In this document: positions 1 through 8,147 of the stretch, piece by piece
Layout: each line of letters begins with the position of its first letter
Numbering within the stretch: the stretch's first letter is position 1
Assembly (NCBI RefSeq): GCF_019468565.1
Contig: NZ_CP080521.1
Span: forward strand, 6,634,001 to 6,698,000
Origin: Pseudonocardia sp. DSM 110487
GTDB lineage: Bacteria > Actinomycetota > Actinomycetes > Mycobacteriales > Pseudonocardiaceae
Direction of reading: 5' to 3'
Length of the DNA: 64,000 nucleotides
Position numbers and translations under genes: made by a program
The notes under the pieces: model-generated
Told to the model about the DNA's origin: nothing
What the model saw: only the letters and a program-made list of their open reading frames with translations
The model's database searches: none

Positions 1-648
1 GGCGTCGATGACCTCGACGTGCGGATCGAGCTGATCGAGCAGATCGCGCGGGCCGAGCCGGTCGGTGACCACGACGTCGGCACGCGAGAGCAACCGCCGC
101 CCGCGCACGGTGATCAGATCCGGGTCGCCCGGCCCGCCGCCGACGAGCGCGACCCCGGGCCGCACCGGCTCCGCGGCGTCGTCCACGACCCCGGCGTGCA
201 GCGCCTCGACCACGGCCGTGCGCACCGCGGCCGAGCGGCGCGGGTTGCGCCCGGCGAGCACGCCGACGGTGAGCCCGCCGTGGCGCCCGACCGCCGGGGT
301 GACCGCGCTGCCCTGCGGAGCGTCATCGGCGCGCACGCAGAACACCCGCCGCTCCTGCGCCTCCGCACCGACCTGGGCGTTGACGGCCGAGTCGTCCGTG
401 CACGCGATGGCGTACCAGGCGCCCTCAAGGTCGCCGGCCCGGAAGCCGCGTGCCGTCCACCGCAGCTCGCCCGCGGTGGCCATGGCCTCGACGGCCGGGG
501 TGACCTCCGGTGCCACGACCTCGACATCGGCCCCCGCCGCGAGCAGCCCGGCGAGCCTGCGCTGCGCGACGACGCCGCCACCGACCACGACGACGCGGCG
601 GCCGGCCAGGTTCAGGCCGACGAGATAGGTGTCCACGCGCGTCATCAT
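1..648 (-). CDS. cobA: Siroheme synthase / uroporphyrinogen-III C-methyltransferase, CysG-like (3' end outside window)
   Basis: 216 residues are visible and the gene continues past base 1. Residues 1-150 look like the precorrin-2 dehydrogenase half of CysG: a short lead, then a nucleotide-binding stretch VVVVGGGVVAQRR near residues 19-31. A second domain starts near residue 155 with VALVGGGPGDPDLITVRG, the signature of tetrapyrrole SAM methyltransferases (SUMT). By family knowledge the protein makes precorrin-2 from uroporphyrinogen III and can oxidise it toward sirohydrochlorin. The ATG at 648 overlaps the stop of the cbiX gene as ATGA, so the two are translationally coupled; a second ATG follows at 645. 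It is last in view of the riboswitch-led cobH-cbiX transcript. The missing C-terminus means loss of function cannot be judged. Confidence 0.88.
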   Translation of the reverse strand, partial: MMTRVDTYLVGLNLAGRRVVVVGGGVVAQRRLAGLLAAGADVEVVAPEVTPAVEAMATAGELRWTARGFRAGDLEGAWYAIACTDDSAVNAQVGAEAQERRVFCVRADDAPQGSAVTPAVGRHGGLTVGVLAGRNPRRSAAVRTAVVEALHAGVVDDAAEPVRPGVALVGGGPGDPDLITVRGRRLLSRADVVVTDRLGPRDLLDQLDPHVEVIDA

Positions 649-1532
649 CCCGCGATCACGTGACCGTGTCCGTGTCCGTGCCCATGTCCGTGTGACGGGT
701 CGTCCGGGTGGTGGTGCGGGGTCTGCGCGGCGCCGAGCTTGTCCTCGAACCCGGGCAGCAGCACGCGGTAGGCGCAGGTGTCGCAGTTCATCCGGATGTC
801 GCCGTGCAGCGCCTCGCGGTAGCGCTCCAGCACCAGCTCCGCGAGCTCCGGGCAGTCGCCGATGTGCCGCGCCACCCGCACGTCGACGTCCGGGTGCCGG
901 TCCGCGAACGCGCGGGCCTGCTCCCCCACCCTGCGCGGCAGCACCCCGTCGAACAGGAAGTACGGCGCCACGACCACCCGCCGCGCCCCCAGCGCCCGGC
1001 AGCGGGCGAGCCCGCCGGCCACGTCAGGGCCGGTCAGGGAGACGAACGCCGGCTCGACGAAGTCGTACCCGCGGCCCTCCTGCAACAGCCGCGCGACCTT
1101 GCAGATCTCCGCGTTGGCGTCGGGGTCGGTTGAGCCGCGGCCGACGAGCAGCACGGCCGTTTCCCGCGCCGGCGCGACCTCGGCGACGCGCGCGGCCACC
1201 ACATCCTGCAGGAGCGGGTGCGGCCCGAGCGGGCGCCCGAAGACGTACGCCGTGGCCGGGTCGCGCACAACCTCGCGCTGCAGGGCCGCCGGGATGTCGC
1301 CCTTCGCGTGGCCTGCCGCGACCAGCACCATCGGCACAGCCGCCATCGTGGTGTTCCCGCGCTCGGACAGCTCCGTCCACGCCTGGTGGACGGTGGGCGC
1401 CGAGAGCTCGATGAACCCGCCGGCCACGTCCACGTCGAGCATGTCGCTCATGCGGCCGGTGAACGCGACGAACTCCTCGACGCCGGTCGCGTCGACCGTG
1501 CCGTGTCCGACGAGCAGCAGGGGCGATGCCAT
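645..1532 (-). CDS. cbiX: Sirohydrochlorin chelatase, CbiX-like, with His-rich tail
   Basis: 295 residues, the length of two fused CbiX/SirB chelatase domains. The first begins LLVGHGT (His at about residue 10) and has AAGHAKGD near residue 72; the second begins LLVGRGS, where Arg replaces the usual His, followed by VAPYFLFDG. After the second domain comes the cysteine motif MNCDTCAYR, known in this family as a possible Fe-S or metal site, then HHHPDDPS and a run of five or more HG pairs near the end. The likely reaction is metal insertion (cobalt or iron) into sirohydrochlorin. It sits directly between cobH (1-base overlap) and the CysG-like gene (ATGA overlap). The His-rich tail suggests metal storage or delivery. 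The metal cannot be decided from sequence. Confidence 0.87.
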   Translation of the reverse strand: MASPLLLVGHGTVDATGVEEFVAFTGRMSDMLDVDVAGGFIELSAPTVHQAWTELSERGNTTMAAVPMVLVAAGHAKGDIPAALQREVVRDPATAYVFGRPLGPHPLLQDVVAARVAEVAPARETAVLLVGRGSTDPDANAEICKVARLLQEGRGYDFVEPAFVSLTGPDVAGGLARCRALGARRVVVAPYFLFDGVLPRRVGEQARAFADRHPDVDVRVARHIGDCPELAELVLERYREALHGDIRMNCDTCAYRVLLPGFEDKLGAAQTPHHHPDDPSHGHGHGHGHGHVIAG

Positions 1533-2137
1533 CAGTCCACCGCCCTGTCGTCATCCGCGTAGAGCAGGGCGTTGACGGCGGCCGCCGCGACGGCGGCCCC
1601 ACCCCGCTCACCGCGGTTGCTGACGGCCGGCAGTCCCGACGCGCGCAGCGCCGCCTTGGCGGCCACCGCGCCGACGAACCCGACCGGAAGGCCGACCACG
1701 AGCGGCGTGCGCACCAGGCCGTCGGCGGCGCAGCGCACCAGCTCGTGCAACGCGGTCGGCGCATTCCCGATCACCCACACCGCGCCGTCCGGGTGCTGCG
1801 CGACGGCGGCGCGGATCCCGGCCGCGGACCGCGTCAGCCCCGGTTCGGGGCCCGCGGCGAGGTCGAGCGCCACGACCGCCGGGCGGGCGGTGATCCCGGA
1901 GGCCACCATCCGCACGTCGGTGACCAGCGGCGACCCGGCGAGCAACGCCTCCCGGCCCGCCTGCAGGGCGTCCTCCGCGGCGACCAAGTCGCCGGCCCAT
2001 GTGGTGTCGGCACTCGTGTGCACGACCCGCTCGACGACCGCGCGCGTGAGCGGCGGCAGATCAGAGGTGTCGAGCCTGCTGCGCAGGATCGCGTAGGACT
2101 CCTGCTCGATCGGATGCACGGCGACGCGCGCGTTCAC
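1532..2137 (-). CDS. cobH: Precorrin-8X methylmutase
   Basis: 201 residues from a GTG start. The start is chosen because GGGGAGGAG lies a few bases upstream and the protein then begins NARVAVHPIEQESY, as CobH/CbiC proteins do. The catalytic-type stretch VERVVHTSADTTWAGD carries the conserved His, and TPLVVGLPVGFVGAVAAK plus SNRGERGGAAVAAAAVNALL are family hallmarks. It moves the C11 methyl to C12 to give hydrogenobyrinic (or cobyrinic) acid. A longer reading frame extends upstream, but it runs back through the riboswitch and is not credible. It is the first gene after the cobalamin riboswitch, so B12 should repress it and the two genes behind it. Confidence 0.93.
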   Translation of the reverse strand: MNARVAVHPIEQESYAILRSRLDTSDLPPLTRAVVERVVHTSADTTWAGDLVAAEDALQAGREALLAGSPLVTDVRMVASGITARPAVVALDLAAGPEPGLTRSAAGIRAAVAQHPDGAVWVIGNAPTALHELVRCAADGLVRTPLVVGLPVGFVGAVAAKAALRASGLPAVSNRGERGGAAVAAAAVNALLYADDDRAVD

Positions 2138-2186
2138 GGTTCTCCTCCCCGGGGTGTCCACGCCCGGACGGGGTCGGTGGTGGGTG

Positions 2187-2292
2187 TGCCGCGCGAGGTC
2201 TGGCTCCCTGCGGAGGTTCGCAGGTGACAGTGGCGGGACCGCCCCGGAATCGCACCGGGTTCCCACACGGCCGGCCGAGCCTAACCCGACGC
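2187..2292 (-). promoter_or_regulatory. Cobalamin riboswitch upstream of cobH
   Basis: On the minus strand the RNA reads GGGAACCCGGTGCGATTCC, then GGGGCGGTCCCGCCACTGTC, which contains the GCCACTG B12 box, and ends with GAGCCAGACCTC that can close the P1 helix with GGGT/GCG near 2285. These match the conserved core of the adenosylcobalamin riboswitch class. The GTG of cobH lies about 50 bases downstream, and a CCCCGGGG palindrome abuts the GGAGGAG ribosome site without a T-run, which suggests control of translation rather than termination. It lies in the 307-base gap between the cbiG-cobJ stop and cobH. Confidence 0.92.
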
Positions 2293-2444
2293 ATGCCCTC
2301 GCTCCCTCGCCGCGTGCGCGACGTCGCACCTCCGCGGCGATTCCGTCGAACCGACGGGCGACGGTGCAGCGGGCGCACGACTCGCGCACATCCAGAGCGC
2401 GACTCGCGGGAGCTCACGACCGGGCCACGAGCTGCGCGGCAATC

Positions 2445-4154
2445 TCAGCTCCAGCGATAACCCCGCGGCGTCACCATCCGCCCCGCCACCATCCGCGTCG
2501 CCGACGACCCGACGACCACGGTCGTGAGCATGTCGACCTCGGCGGCGTCGAACTCGACCAGGGGGGCCGTCCACACCCGCTGCCCCGGCCGCCCGGCCTG
2601 CCGGACGGCGCCGACCGGTGTGGTCGGCGGGCGATGGGCGCGGAAGGCGTCGAGTGCGGCGCCGAGCTGCCAGTGGCGGTCGCGGCTGCGCGGGTTGTAG
2701 AAGCAGGTGACGAGGTCGGCATCAGCGGCGGCCGCGACGCGACGTTCGATCACCGGCCACGGGGTGTGCAGGTCCGACAGCGAGATCAGCACGTGGTCGT
2801 GCCCGAGGGGGGCGCCGAGCAGTGCGGCGGCGGCGAGCGCGGCGGTGACACCGGGGACGCCGACGACCTCGATGTCGGCACCCGCCTGCTGCAGCGCCGG
2901 GCTCGCCATCGCGTACACACCCGCGTCGCCGGAGCCGATCAGCGCAACCGCGCGACCCTTCGCGGCGAGGGCGACGGCGTCCGCCGCGCGCTGCTCCTCG
3001 TCGCCCAACCCGCTCGCGTGCACCTCGGTGCCAGGGCGGAGCAGGTGGCGGATCTGCTCGACGTACTGGTCGAGCCCCACCACCACGGACGCACGGCGCA
3101 GCTCCGTCCCGGCGCGGGGCACCCGCAGGTCGGCCGCGCCCGGCCCGAGCCCGACGATCGCGAGGCGGCCCCGGGGTCGGATCCGCGCGGCCGCGACCGT
3201 GACGTTCGCGCCCTTGATCTTCTCGACCACCAGCTCGACCGGCGCCCCGCCGCCCAGCTCCGCGGCGGCGTGCAACGCGGCGGCCTCGGCCACGCTCGCG
3301 GTGCCCACCTCGGCGCGCACCACCTCGCTCGGGTTCGGCACGGCGACCTCGGCCAGTACCTCGGCCGGGTAGGTCCGCAGCTCCGCGGGCGCGATCGCGG
3401 CGAGGATCCCCGCCTCGTCCGCCTTGAGGTCGACGCTCGCGTACGCCCGGACGGCACGCAGGTCGACCCCGTGCTCGGTCTCGATGCGCCGCAAGGCGGC
3501 ACTCACGGCGGCGGCCGGCACTCCGCGCGCGGCCCCGATCCCGACGACGAGCGTAGGCGGCACGACCCGGGTCACGCCGCCCACGAGCCGATCGGTGACG
3601 ACGACCCGGTGCGGTTCCCGGACGTCAGCAAGGTGGTTCTGCTGACGTCCCGGGGTGGGCGGCAGCGGGAAGGCAAGGGGGTTCTCCACCACCGCCGTGC
3701 CGTCCAGCAGTGCGCGGCCGGCGGCCGCCGCGTCGCCGTCCACCACCGCGTCGAGGGCGACTGCCAGATCGTGGACACCCGTCGTGGCGGTGGCGTCGGA
3801 GGCCGTCGTGATCACGGGCTGGGCGCCGAGCAGTGCGCCGACCCGCTCGGCGAGCGCGTTGGCGCCGCCCTCGTGCCCACCGGCGAGGGCGACGGCGAAC
3901 CGGCGGGCCTCGTCGACGCACACCACGCCAGGGTCGGCGCGCTTGTCCTCCAGCAGCGGAGCGACCAGCCGGACGGTGGCGCCGGTGGCGAGGAAGAACA
4001 CCGCCGCGTCCAGCCGCGGCCACAGATCGGGCAGCTCGTCGAGCGGGTGGACATGGGCGCCGAGGGCGGGCGCGACCTCGGCCGCCGCCCGCCGCCCCGC
4101 CTCGGTGACGGCGAACAGCGCGATCCTCGGAGACCTGCGTGCATGGTCGACCAT
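2445..4154 (-). CDS. cobJ: CbiG-CobJ fusion: cobalt-precorrin-5A hydrolase / precorrin-3B C17-methyltransferase
   Basis: 569 residues. Residues 10-320 are CbiG-like: FLATGATVRLVAPLLEDKR, a central linker, and a C-terminal CbiG domain starting VVGIGAARGVPAAAVSAAL near 203. Residues about 331-569 are a CobJ/CbiH methyltransferase: LAIVGLGPGAADL at 331, IGSGDAGVYAMASPAL near 406 and FYNPRSRDRHWQL near 485. CobJ methylates C17 and contracts the corrin ring. CbiG opens the lactone in the anaerobic route, and its role in actinobacterial fusions is less clear. The ATG at 4154 shares one base with the cobL stop. It is the last gene of the cobM-cobL-cobJ run and is separated from cobH by the riboswitch region. 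Confidence 0.92.
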   Translation of the reverse strand: MVDHARRSPRIALFAVTEAGRRAAAEVAPALGAHVHPLDELPDLWPRLDAAVFFLATGATVRLVAPLLEDKRADPGVVCVDEARRFAVALAGGHEGGANALAERVGALLGAQPVITTASDATATTGVHDLAVALDAVVDGDAAAAGRALLDGTAVVENPLAFPLPPTPGRQQNHLADVREPHRVVVTDRLVGGVTRVVPPTLVVGIGAARGVPAAAVSAALRRIETEHGVDLRAVRAYASVDLKADEAGILAAIAPAELRTYPAEVLAEVAVPNPSEVVRAEVGTASVAEAAALHAAAELGGGAPVELVVEKIKGANVTVAAARIRPRGRLAIVGLGPGAADLRVPRAGTELRRASVVVGLDQYVEQIRHLLRPGTEVHASGLGDEEQRAADAVALAAKGRAVALIGSGDAGVYAMASPALQQAGADIEVVGVPGVTAALAAAALLGAPLGHDHVLISLSDLHTPWPVIERRVAAAADADLVTCFYNPRSRDRHWQLGAALDAFRAHRPPTTPVGAVRQAGRPGQRVWTAPLVEFDAAEVDMLTTVVVGSSATRMVAGRMVTPRGYRWS

Positions 4155-5371
4155 CAGTGCTGCGTCCCCCACATGACGGTGATCGGGTTGGTGGCGGCGA
4201 GCCGGACGGAGCCGTCCGGCAGGTCGGCGAAGCGGGACGCCGCGAGCTGCACGCCGTCGACGGTCAGGCCGGCGGCCCGCAACGCCGCGCGGGTGGGCGC
4301 GATCCGGTCGATCGCCGCGAGCGCCACGACGACCCGCTCGGGTCCGGCAGCCGCCGCGGCGGCGACGACCTCGGGGCCGCCCCCTCCGACGAACACCGCG
4401 TCCGGGCGGGGCAGCCCGGCCAGCGCCGCAGGGGCCTCGCCCGCCACGACGCGGACGTCGACGCCGTGGGCGGCCGCGTTGGCGGCGACGCGCTCGGCGT
4501 CGTCGGGCCGCCGCTCGACGGCGAGCGCCGCCGCGCCGAGCCGCGCGCACTCGACGGCCACCGAGCCGGACCCGGCACCGACGTCCCACACGAGAGCACC
4601 GGGATGCGGGGCGAGCCGCGCCAGCACGAGCGCCCTGACCTCGGCCTTCGTGACCATGCTCGCGCGGTGGTCGAACGCGTGATCGGGAAGCGCCCACCCG
4701 CCCGCCGGCGGGACGGGCTCGCCGCCCGCGTGCCAGCCGCGGGGCGGCACCGCGTCCGGGTCGCGCAGGCTCAGCACGACGGTGAGCGGGTGCCACTGGC
4801 GATCGGCGGCCTCGACGGCCGGCAGCGTGACGAGCCGCTCGTCCGGCCCGCCGAGGTCCTCGGCCACCACGAGCGTGCGCGGCCACCCCTCGAGGGCGGC
4901 GCCGATCTCCGCGGGCCCGGCGCCCGGCGCGGTGAGCACGGCGACGGCGGGCCGCGCCCGGCAGACGTTGGCGGCCGGGCGCAGGTCCCGCCCGTGCGCG
5001 CTCACGACGGCGACGTCGTCCCACGAGCGGCCGAGCCGGGCGAACAGCAGCTGCAGGCTGGAGCGAGCCGGCAGCACGACGGGCTCGTGCCCCCGCTCGC
5101 GCAGCAGCCGCACGATGCCGAAGAACCCCGGATCCCCGCTGGCGAGCACGACGCCCCGCCGCCCGGTCAGCCGCTCCAGACCGGCCTCGACCGGCCCGAG
5201 CACGACCCGCTCCGCTGCGGCCGGCACAGGGACGGCCTCGAGATGCCGAGCAGCCCCCACGACGACCTCGGCACAGGCGAGCGCATCCCGCGCAGGCACG
5301 GAAAGGGGCTCCCCATCGATCCCGATCACAGTGAGCGTCTCCGACGAACGGCGGTCGAGGGCAGGGCTCAT
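4154..5371 (-). CDS. cobL: Precorrin-6Y C5,15-methyltransferase (decarboxylating)
   Basis: 405 residues, the usual length of a fused CbiE-CbiT protein. The CbiE half starts LTVIGIDGEPL at residue 13 and has ASGDPGFFGIVRLL near 77. The CbiT half begins near 236 with DHRASMVTKAEVRALV and the SAM-binding motif VWDVGAGSGSVAVECARL near 261. It methylates C5 and C15 and decarboxylates the C12 acetate of precorrin-6Y. The start ATG at 5371 overlaps the cobM stop as ATGA, so expression is coupled. Both halves are complete with no missing motif. Confidence 0.94.
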   Translation of the reverse strand: MSPALDRRSSETLTVIGIDGEPLSVPARDALACAEVVVGAARHLEAVPVPAAAERVVLGPVEAGLERLTGRRGVVLASGDPGFFGIVRLLRERGHEPVVLPARSSLQLLFARLGRSWDDVAVVSAHGRDLRPAANVCRARPAVAVLTAPGAGPAEIGAALEGWPRTLVVAEDLGGPDERLVTLPAVEAADRQWHPLTVVLSLRDPDAVPPRGWHAGGEPVPPAGGWALPDHAFDHRASMVTKAEVRALVLARLAPHPGALVWDVGAGSGSVAVECARLGAAALAVERRPDDAERVAANAAAHGVDVRVVAGEAPAALAGLPRPDAVFVGGGGPEVVAAAAAAGPERVVVALAAIDRIAPTRAALRAAGLTVDGVQLAASRFADLPDGSVRLAATNPITVMWGTQH

Positions 5372-6177
5372 GAGGTCCGGCGCGCCCGCAGTTCGCGGCG
5401 CGCCGACCGGTCCGGCTTGCGGAACGTGTGGAAATGCCCGGGGTGGTACAGGTGGCTCCTCGTTCCCGCCGCCGCGAGGGCCGGACCCACCAGGAACAGG
5501 GTGTGCCGCCACAGCTTGTTCTGCTTGCACACGTGCTCGACCTCGTCGAGCCGGCACCGCAGGGTCAGCTCGTCGGGCCAGCTGGTGCGGTGGGCGACGA
5601 CCACCGGGGTGTCGTCCGGGTAGCCGCCCGCCAGCAGCTCGGTGACCATCTGCCCGGAGCGCGCGGCGGAGAGGAAGATCGCCATCGTCGTGCCGTGGCG
5701 GGCGAACTCGCGCAGCTTCTCCTTCGGCGGCATCGGTGTCTTGCCGCCTTCGAGCCGGGTGAGCACCACTGACTGCGCGACCTCCGGGATGGTCAGTTCC
5801 CGGCCCGCGACCGCGGCGGCCGCACCGAACGCCGAGACCCCCGGCACGATCTCCACCTCGAGCCCGAGCTCCTCGGCCGCGTCGTACTGCTCCTGCACAG
5901 CGCCCCACAGCGACGGGTCACCGGAGTGCACGCGTGCGACCTTCAGGCCCTCGGCTGCGGCACGCCGGTAGAGCGCGAGGACGTCCTCGTGCGCGATCTG
6001 CGAGGAGTCGACCAGCTCCGCGTCGGGCCGAGCGTGCTCGGTGACGCACTCGGCCATCACCAGGCTGGCCGCCCAGATCACCACGTCGGCCTCGGCGATC
6101 CGCCGCGCTCCCCGCACCGTGATGAGGTCGGCCGCGCCCGGCCCGGCCCCCACGAACGACACCTTCCCACGCTCCAC
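5368..6177 (-). CDS. cobM: Precorrin-4 C11-methyltransferase
   Basis: 269 residues from a GTG at 6177; the protein starts VERGKVSFVGAGPGAADLIT, with the Gly-rich SAM-methyltransferase motif at residues 7-15. HSGDPSLWGAVQEQ near residue 84 and VPGVSAFGAAAA further on are hallmarks of CobM/CbiF. The C-terminus CKQNKLWRHTLFLVGPAL is also typical. It methylates C11 of precorrin-4. It is the first gene of the cobM-cobL-cobJ operon; no strong ribosome site precedes the GTG and no riboswitch is visible in the 77 bases up to the TetR gene. A GC-rich self-complementary stretch (6193-6208) lies just upstream. Confidence 0.93.
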   Translation of the reverse strand: MERGKVSFVGAGPGAADLITVRGARRIAEADVVIWAASLVMAECVTEHARPDAELVDSSQIAHEDVLALYRRAAAEGLKVARVHSGDPSLWGAVQEQYDAAEELGLEVEIVPGVSAFGAAAAVAGRELTIPEVAQSVVLTRLEGGKTPMPPKEKLREFARHGTTMAIFLSAARSGQMVTELLAGGYPDDTPVVVAHRTSWPDELTLRCRLDEVEHVCKQNKLWRHTLFLVGPALAAAGTRSHLYHPGHFHTFRKPDRSARRELRARRTS

Positions 6178-6254
6178 GCCGGTCAGTCTGTGCCGCGGGG
6201 CGCCGCGGAGTCCATGCAGACGGCTGGACTGCGACGTTGCGCACTCGGCCGTGT

Positions 6255-6791
6255 CTAACCCGGCCGCAGCGCCCGCCCCGCCGACGCGACGGCGGCCTCG
6301 GCATAGCTCTCCATGGGCTCGTCGCCCATCAGCACCACGCAGTCCTGCAGGCCACCGAAGGCGATGGTCGCCCGCACGCGGTCCGCCGGCAGGTCGCTGC
6401 CCGCCAGCAACCGATCCACCTCGAGGCGCCGGTAGAGCACCTCGGTGAGCGTGCCCAGCCGGGACAGGACCGTGGGATCGCGCAGCACGCTCTGCAGCAG
6501 CTTGCGGTGGCGGTAGCACAGCTCCAGGTACCTGCGGAGGATGGCATCGGGCTCACCCGGCCCCACCTCCCGCACGTGGGCGAAGAAGTCCTCGAGATCG
6601 TCGATCAGCGGCTGGGCCAGGTCGGCGATCAGCTCGTCCTTGGACGGGAAGTGGTAGTAGAGCGCCGCCTTGGTGATGTCGAGCCGCTCCGCGATCTGGC
6701 GCAGGCTCGTCTGTTCGACCCCGTTCTCGGCGAACAGCTCGATGGCGACGGCGCGGATGTCCTCTCGCGTGTCGGCGTTGCGGCGCGGCAC
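6255..6791 (-). CDS. TetR-family transcriptional regulator
   Basis: 178 residues. Residues 6-55 form a TetR HTH domain (REDIRAVAIELFAENGVEQT, then LRQIAERLDITKAALYYHFP and SKDELI). The rest is the helical ligand-binding domain, not assignable to a ligand. It is divergent from the FAD monooxygenase gene with an 82-base gap that contains an 11-bp perfect inverted repeat, a likely operator. By common TetR practice it probably represses both itself and the monooxygenase. It is convergent with nothing and lies just upstream of cobM, which it is not expected to control. Confidence 0.9.
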   Translation of the reverse strand: MPRRNADTREDIRAVAIELFAENGVEQTSLRQIAERLDITKAALYYHFPSKDELIADLAQPLIDDLEDFFAHVREVGPGEPDAILRRYLELCYRHRKLLQSVLRDPTVLSRLGTLTEVLYRRLEVDRLLAGSDLPADRVRATIAFGGLQDCVVLMGDEPMESYAEAAVASAGRALRPG

Positions 6792-6812
6792 GTCGCGCAG
6801 CCTACCGGTTAT

Positions 6813-6857
6813 CTACTTGCCGCCCGGTCAGTTCGTTCCTTACCGTGCGGCAAGTAG
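6813..6857. promoter_or_regulatory. Operator-like inverted repeat between TetR and monooxygenase genes
   Basis: CTACTTGCCGC at 6813-6823 is exactly repeated as GCGGCAAGTAG at 6847-6857, with 23 bases between. The repeat fills the gap between divergent TetR and monooxygenase starts, the usual place for a TetR operator. The monooxygenase ribosome site GAGAGGA follows directly. Binding is inferred, not shown. Confidence 0.6.
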
Positions 6858-6873
6858 GCAATGAGAGGACCCC

Positions 6874-8088
6874 ATGACCCGCACGATCCTGATCTCCGGC
6901 GCGAGCATCGCCGGGCCGGCACTCGCCTTCTGGTTGCACCACCACGGCTTCCGACCGGTCGTCGTGGAGCGCGCACCCGCCATCCGGGACGGCGGCTACC
7001 CGATCGACGTCCGCGCCGGTGCGCTCGAGGTCGTCGAGCGCACGGGCCTGCTGCCCGCGATCCGCGAGGCACACGTCGACACCAGAGGCGGGACGTTCGT
7101 CGGCGCGCGCGGGCGGACGATCGCGCGCATCACGCCGGACGAGTTCACCGGCAGCCCGGCGGGCCGCGACGTCGAGCTTCCCCGCGGCGACCTCGCGCGC
7201 CTGCTCTACGAGCGGACGCGCGACGATGTCGAGTACCTGTTCGAGGACACGGTCACGGCACTCGAGCAGGACGCGGACGGCGTTCACGTGACGTTCCGCA
7301 ACGCGCCGCCGCGCGCCGTCGATCTCGTGATCGGGGCGGACGGGCTGCACTCGACCGTCCGCGGGCTGGTCTTCGGGCCGGACGCCGACTTCCGCCACGA
7401 CCTCGGATTCGCCTTCGCCGGGTTCTCCCTCGACCCGGCGACGAGCGCCGTCTGGAACCTGGAGCGGGAGTTCGTCGCACACAACACCCCGGGACGGATG
7501 GCCGGCGTCAACGCGGTGCGCGGGCAGCAGAGCCTCACGGCGATGTTCGCCTTCGCGACCCCGCCCGGGTTCGCGGTCGACCCCCGGGATGTCGCGGGTC
7601 AGCGGGACGCCGTGGCCGCCGCGTTCGCCGGCGGTGGCTGGGAGGTCCCACGGCTGGTCGCCGCCATGCGGACCGCGGAGGACTTCTTCTTCGACACCGT
7701 GAGCCAGATCCGGATGCCGCGGTGGAGCAGCGGACGGGTGGCGCTGGTGGGCGACGCCGCCTACGCCCCGGCCCTGCTGTCCGGCCAGGGCACCAGCCTC
7801 GCCTTGATCGGCGCGTACGTGCTGGCAGGTGAGCTCGCCGCGGCCGGAGGCGACCCGGCGATCGCCTTCACCGCGTACGAGCGGGCGCTGCGCCCGTTCG
7901 TCGAGCGCAACCAGCGGCTCGCGACCTCCGGCGCCGCCACGCTGGTCCCGGGCACGCGCACCGCCCTCTGGCTGCGCAACGCCGTGCTCACCGCGCTCCC
8001 GTACCTCGGCCCGGCCAAGCGGCTGCTCAGCGGCCGGATCGACGAGGCAGCGCGGTCCTTCCCGCTACCGGACTACGCGCTCCATTGA
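6874..8088 (+). CDS. FAD-dependent monooxygenase (TetX/aromatic-ring hydroxylase type)
   Basis: 404 residues, start ATG preceded by GAGAGGACCCC. The FAD-binding Rossmann motif is ISGASIAGPALAFWLHHHG at residues 7-25 followed by VVVER. The DG motif is LVIGADGLHSTVR at 151-163 and the GD motif is VALVGDAAYAPALLSGQG at about 289-306; together they define group A flavoprotein hydroxylases. The closest style is the TetX-like subgroup that acts on small aromatics or antibiotics; the substrate is unknown. The divergent TetR gene and its inverted repeat suggest ligand-induced expression. A strong hairpin begins inside the last codons and continues behind the gene. Confidence 0.88.
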   Translation: MTRTILISGASIAGPALAFWLHHHGFRPVVVERAPAIRDGGYPIDVRAGALEVVERTGLLPAIREAHVDTRGGTFVGARGRTIARITPDEFTGSPAGRDVELPRGDLARLLYERTRDDVEYLFEDTVTALEQDADGVHVTFRNAPPRAVDLVIGADGLHSTVRGLVFGPDADFRHDLGFAFAGFSLDPATSAVWNLEREFVAHNTPGRMAGVNAVRGQQSLTAMFAFATPPGFAVDPRDVAGQRDAVAAAFAGGGWEVPRLVAAMRTAEDFFFDTVSQIRMPRWSSGRVALVGDAAYAPALLSGQGTSLALIGAYVLAGELAAAGGDPAIAFTAYERALRPFVERNQRLATSGAATLVPGTRTALWLRNAVLTALPYLGPAKRLLSGRIDEAARSFPLPDYALH

Positions 8089-8134
8089 AACGCCACTCTC
8101 ACGCGGTGAGGCTGCGTGAAAGTGGCGTTTCAAT
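8084..8134. terminator. Bidirectional hairpin terminator
   Basis: ATTGAAACGCCACT plus CTCACGC (8084-8104) pairs with 8114-8134 over 21 bases with a single mismatch, leaving a 9-base loop. It lies between the convergent monooxygenase and patatin genes and overlaps the monooxygenase stop codon. Its location and symmetry suit a terminator for both genes. Confidence 0.8.
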
Positions 8135-8147
8135 CCCCCGACGGGTC

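Noticed and set aside
2154..6500. Very long open frames on the plus strand opposite the cobalamin genes.
   Set aside because: They are antisense shadows typical of GC-rich DNA; the minus strand carries full enzyme motifs with coupled starts and stops.
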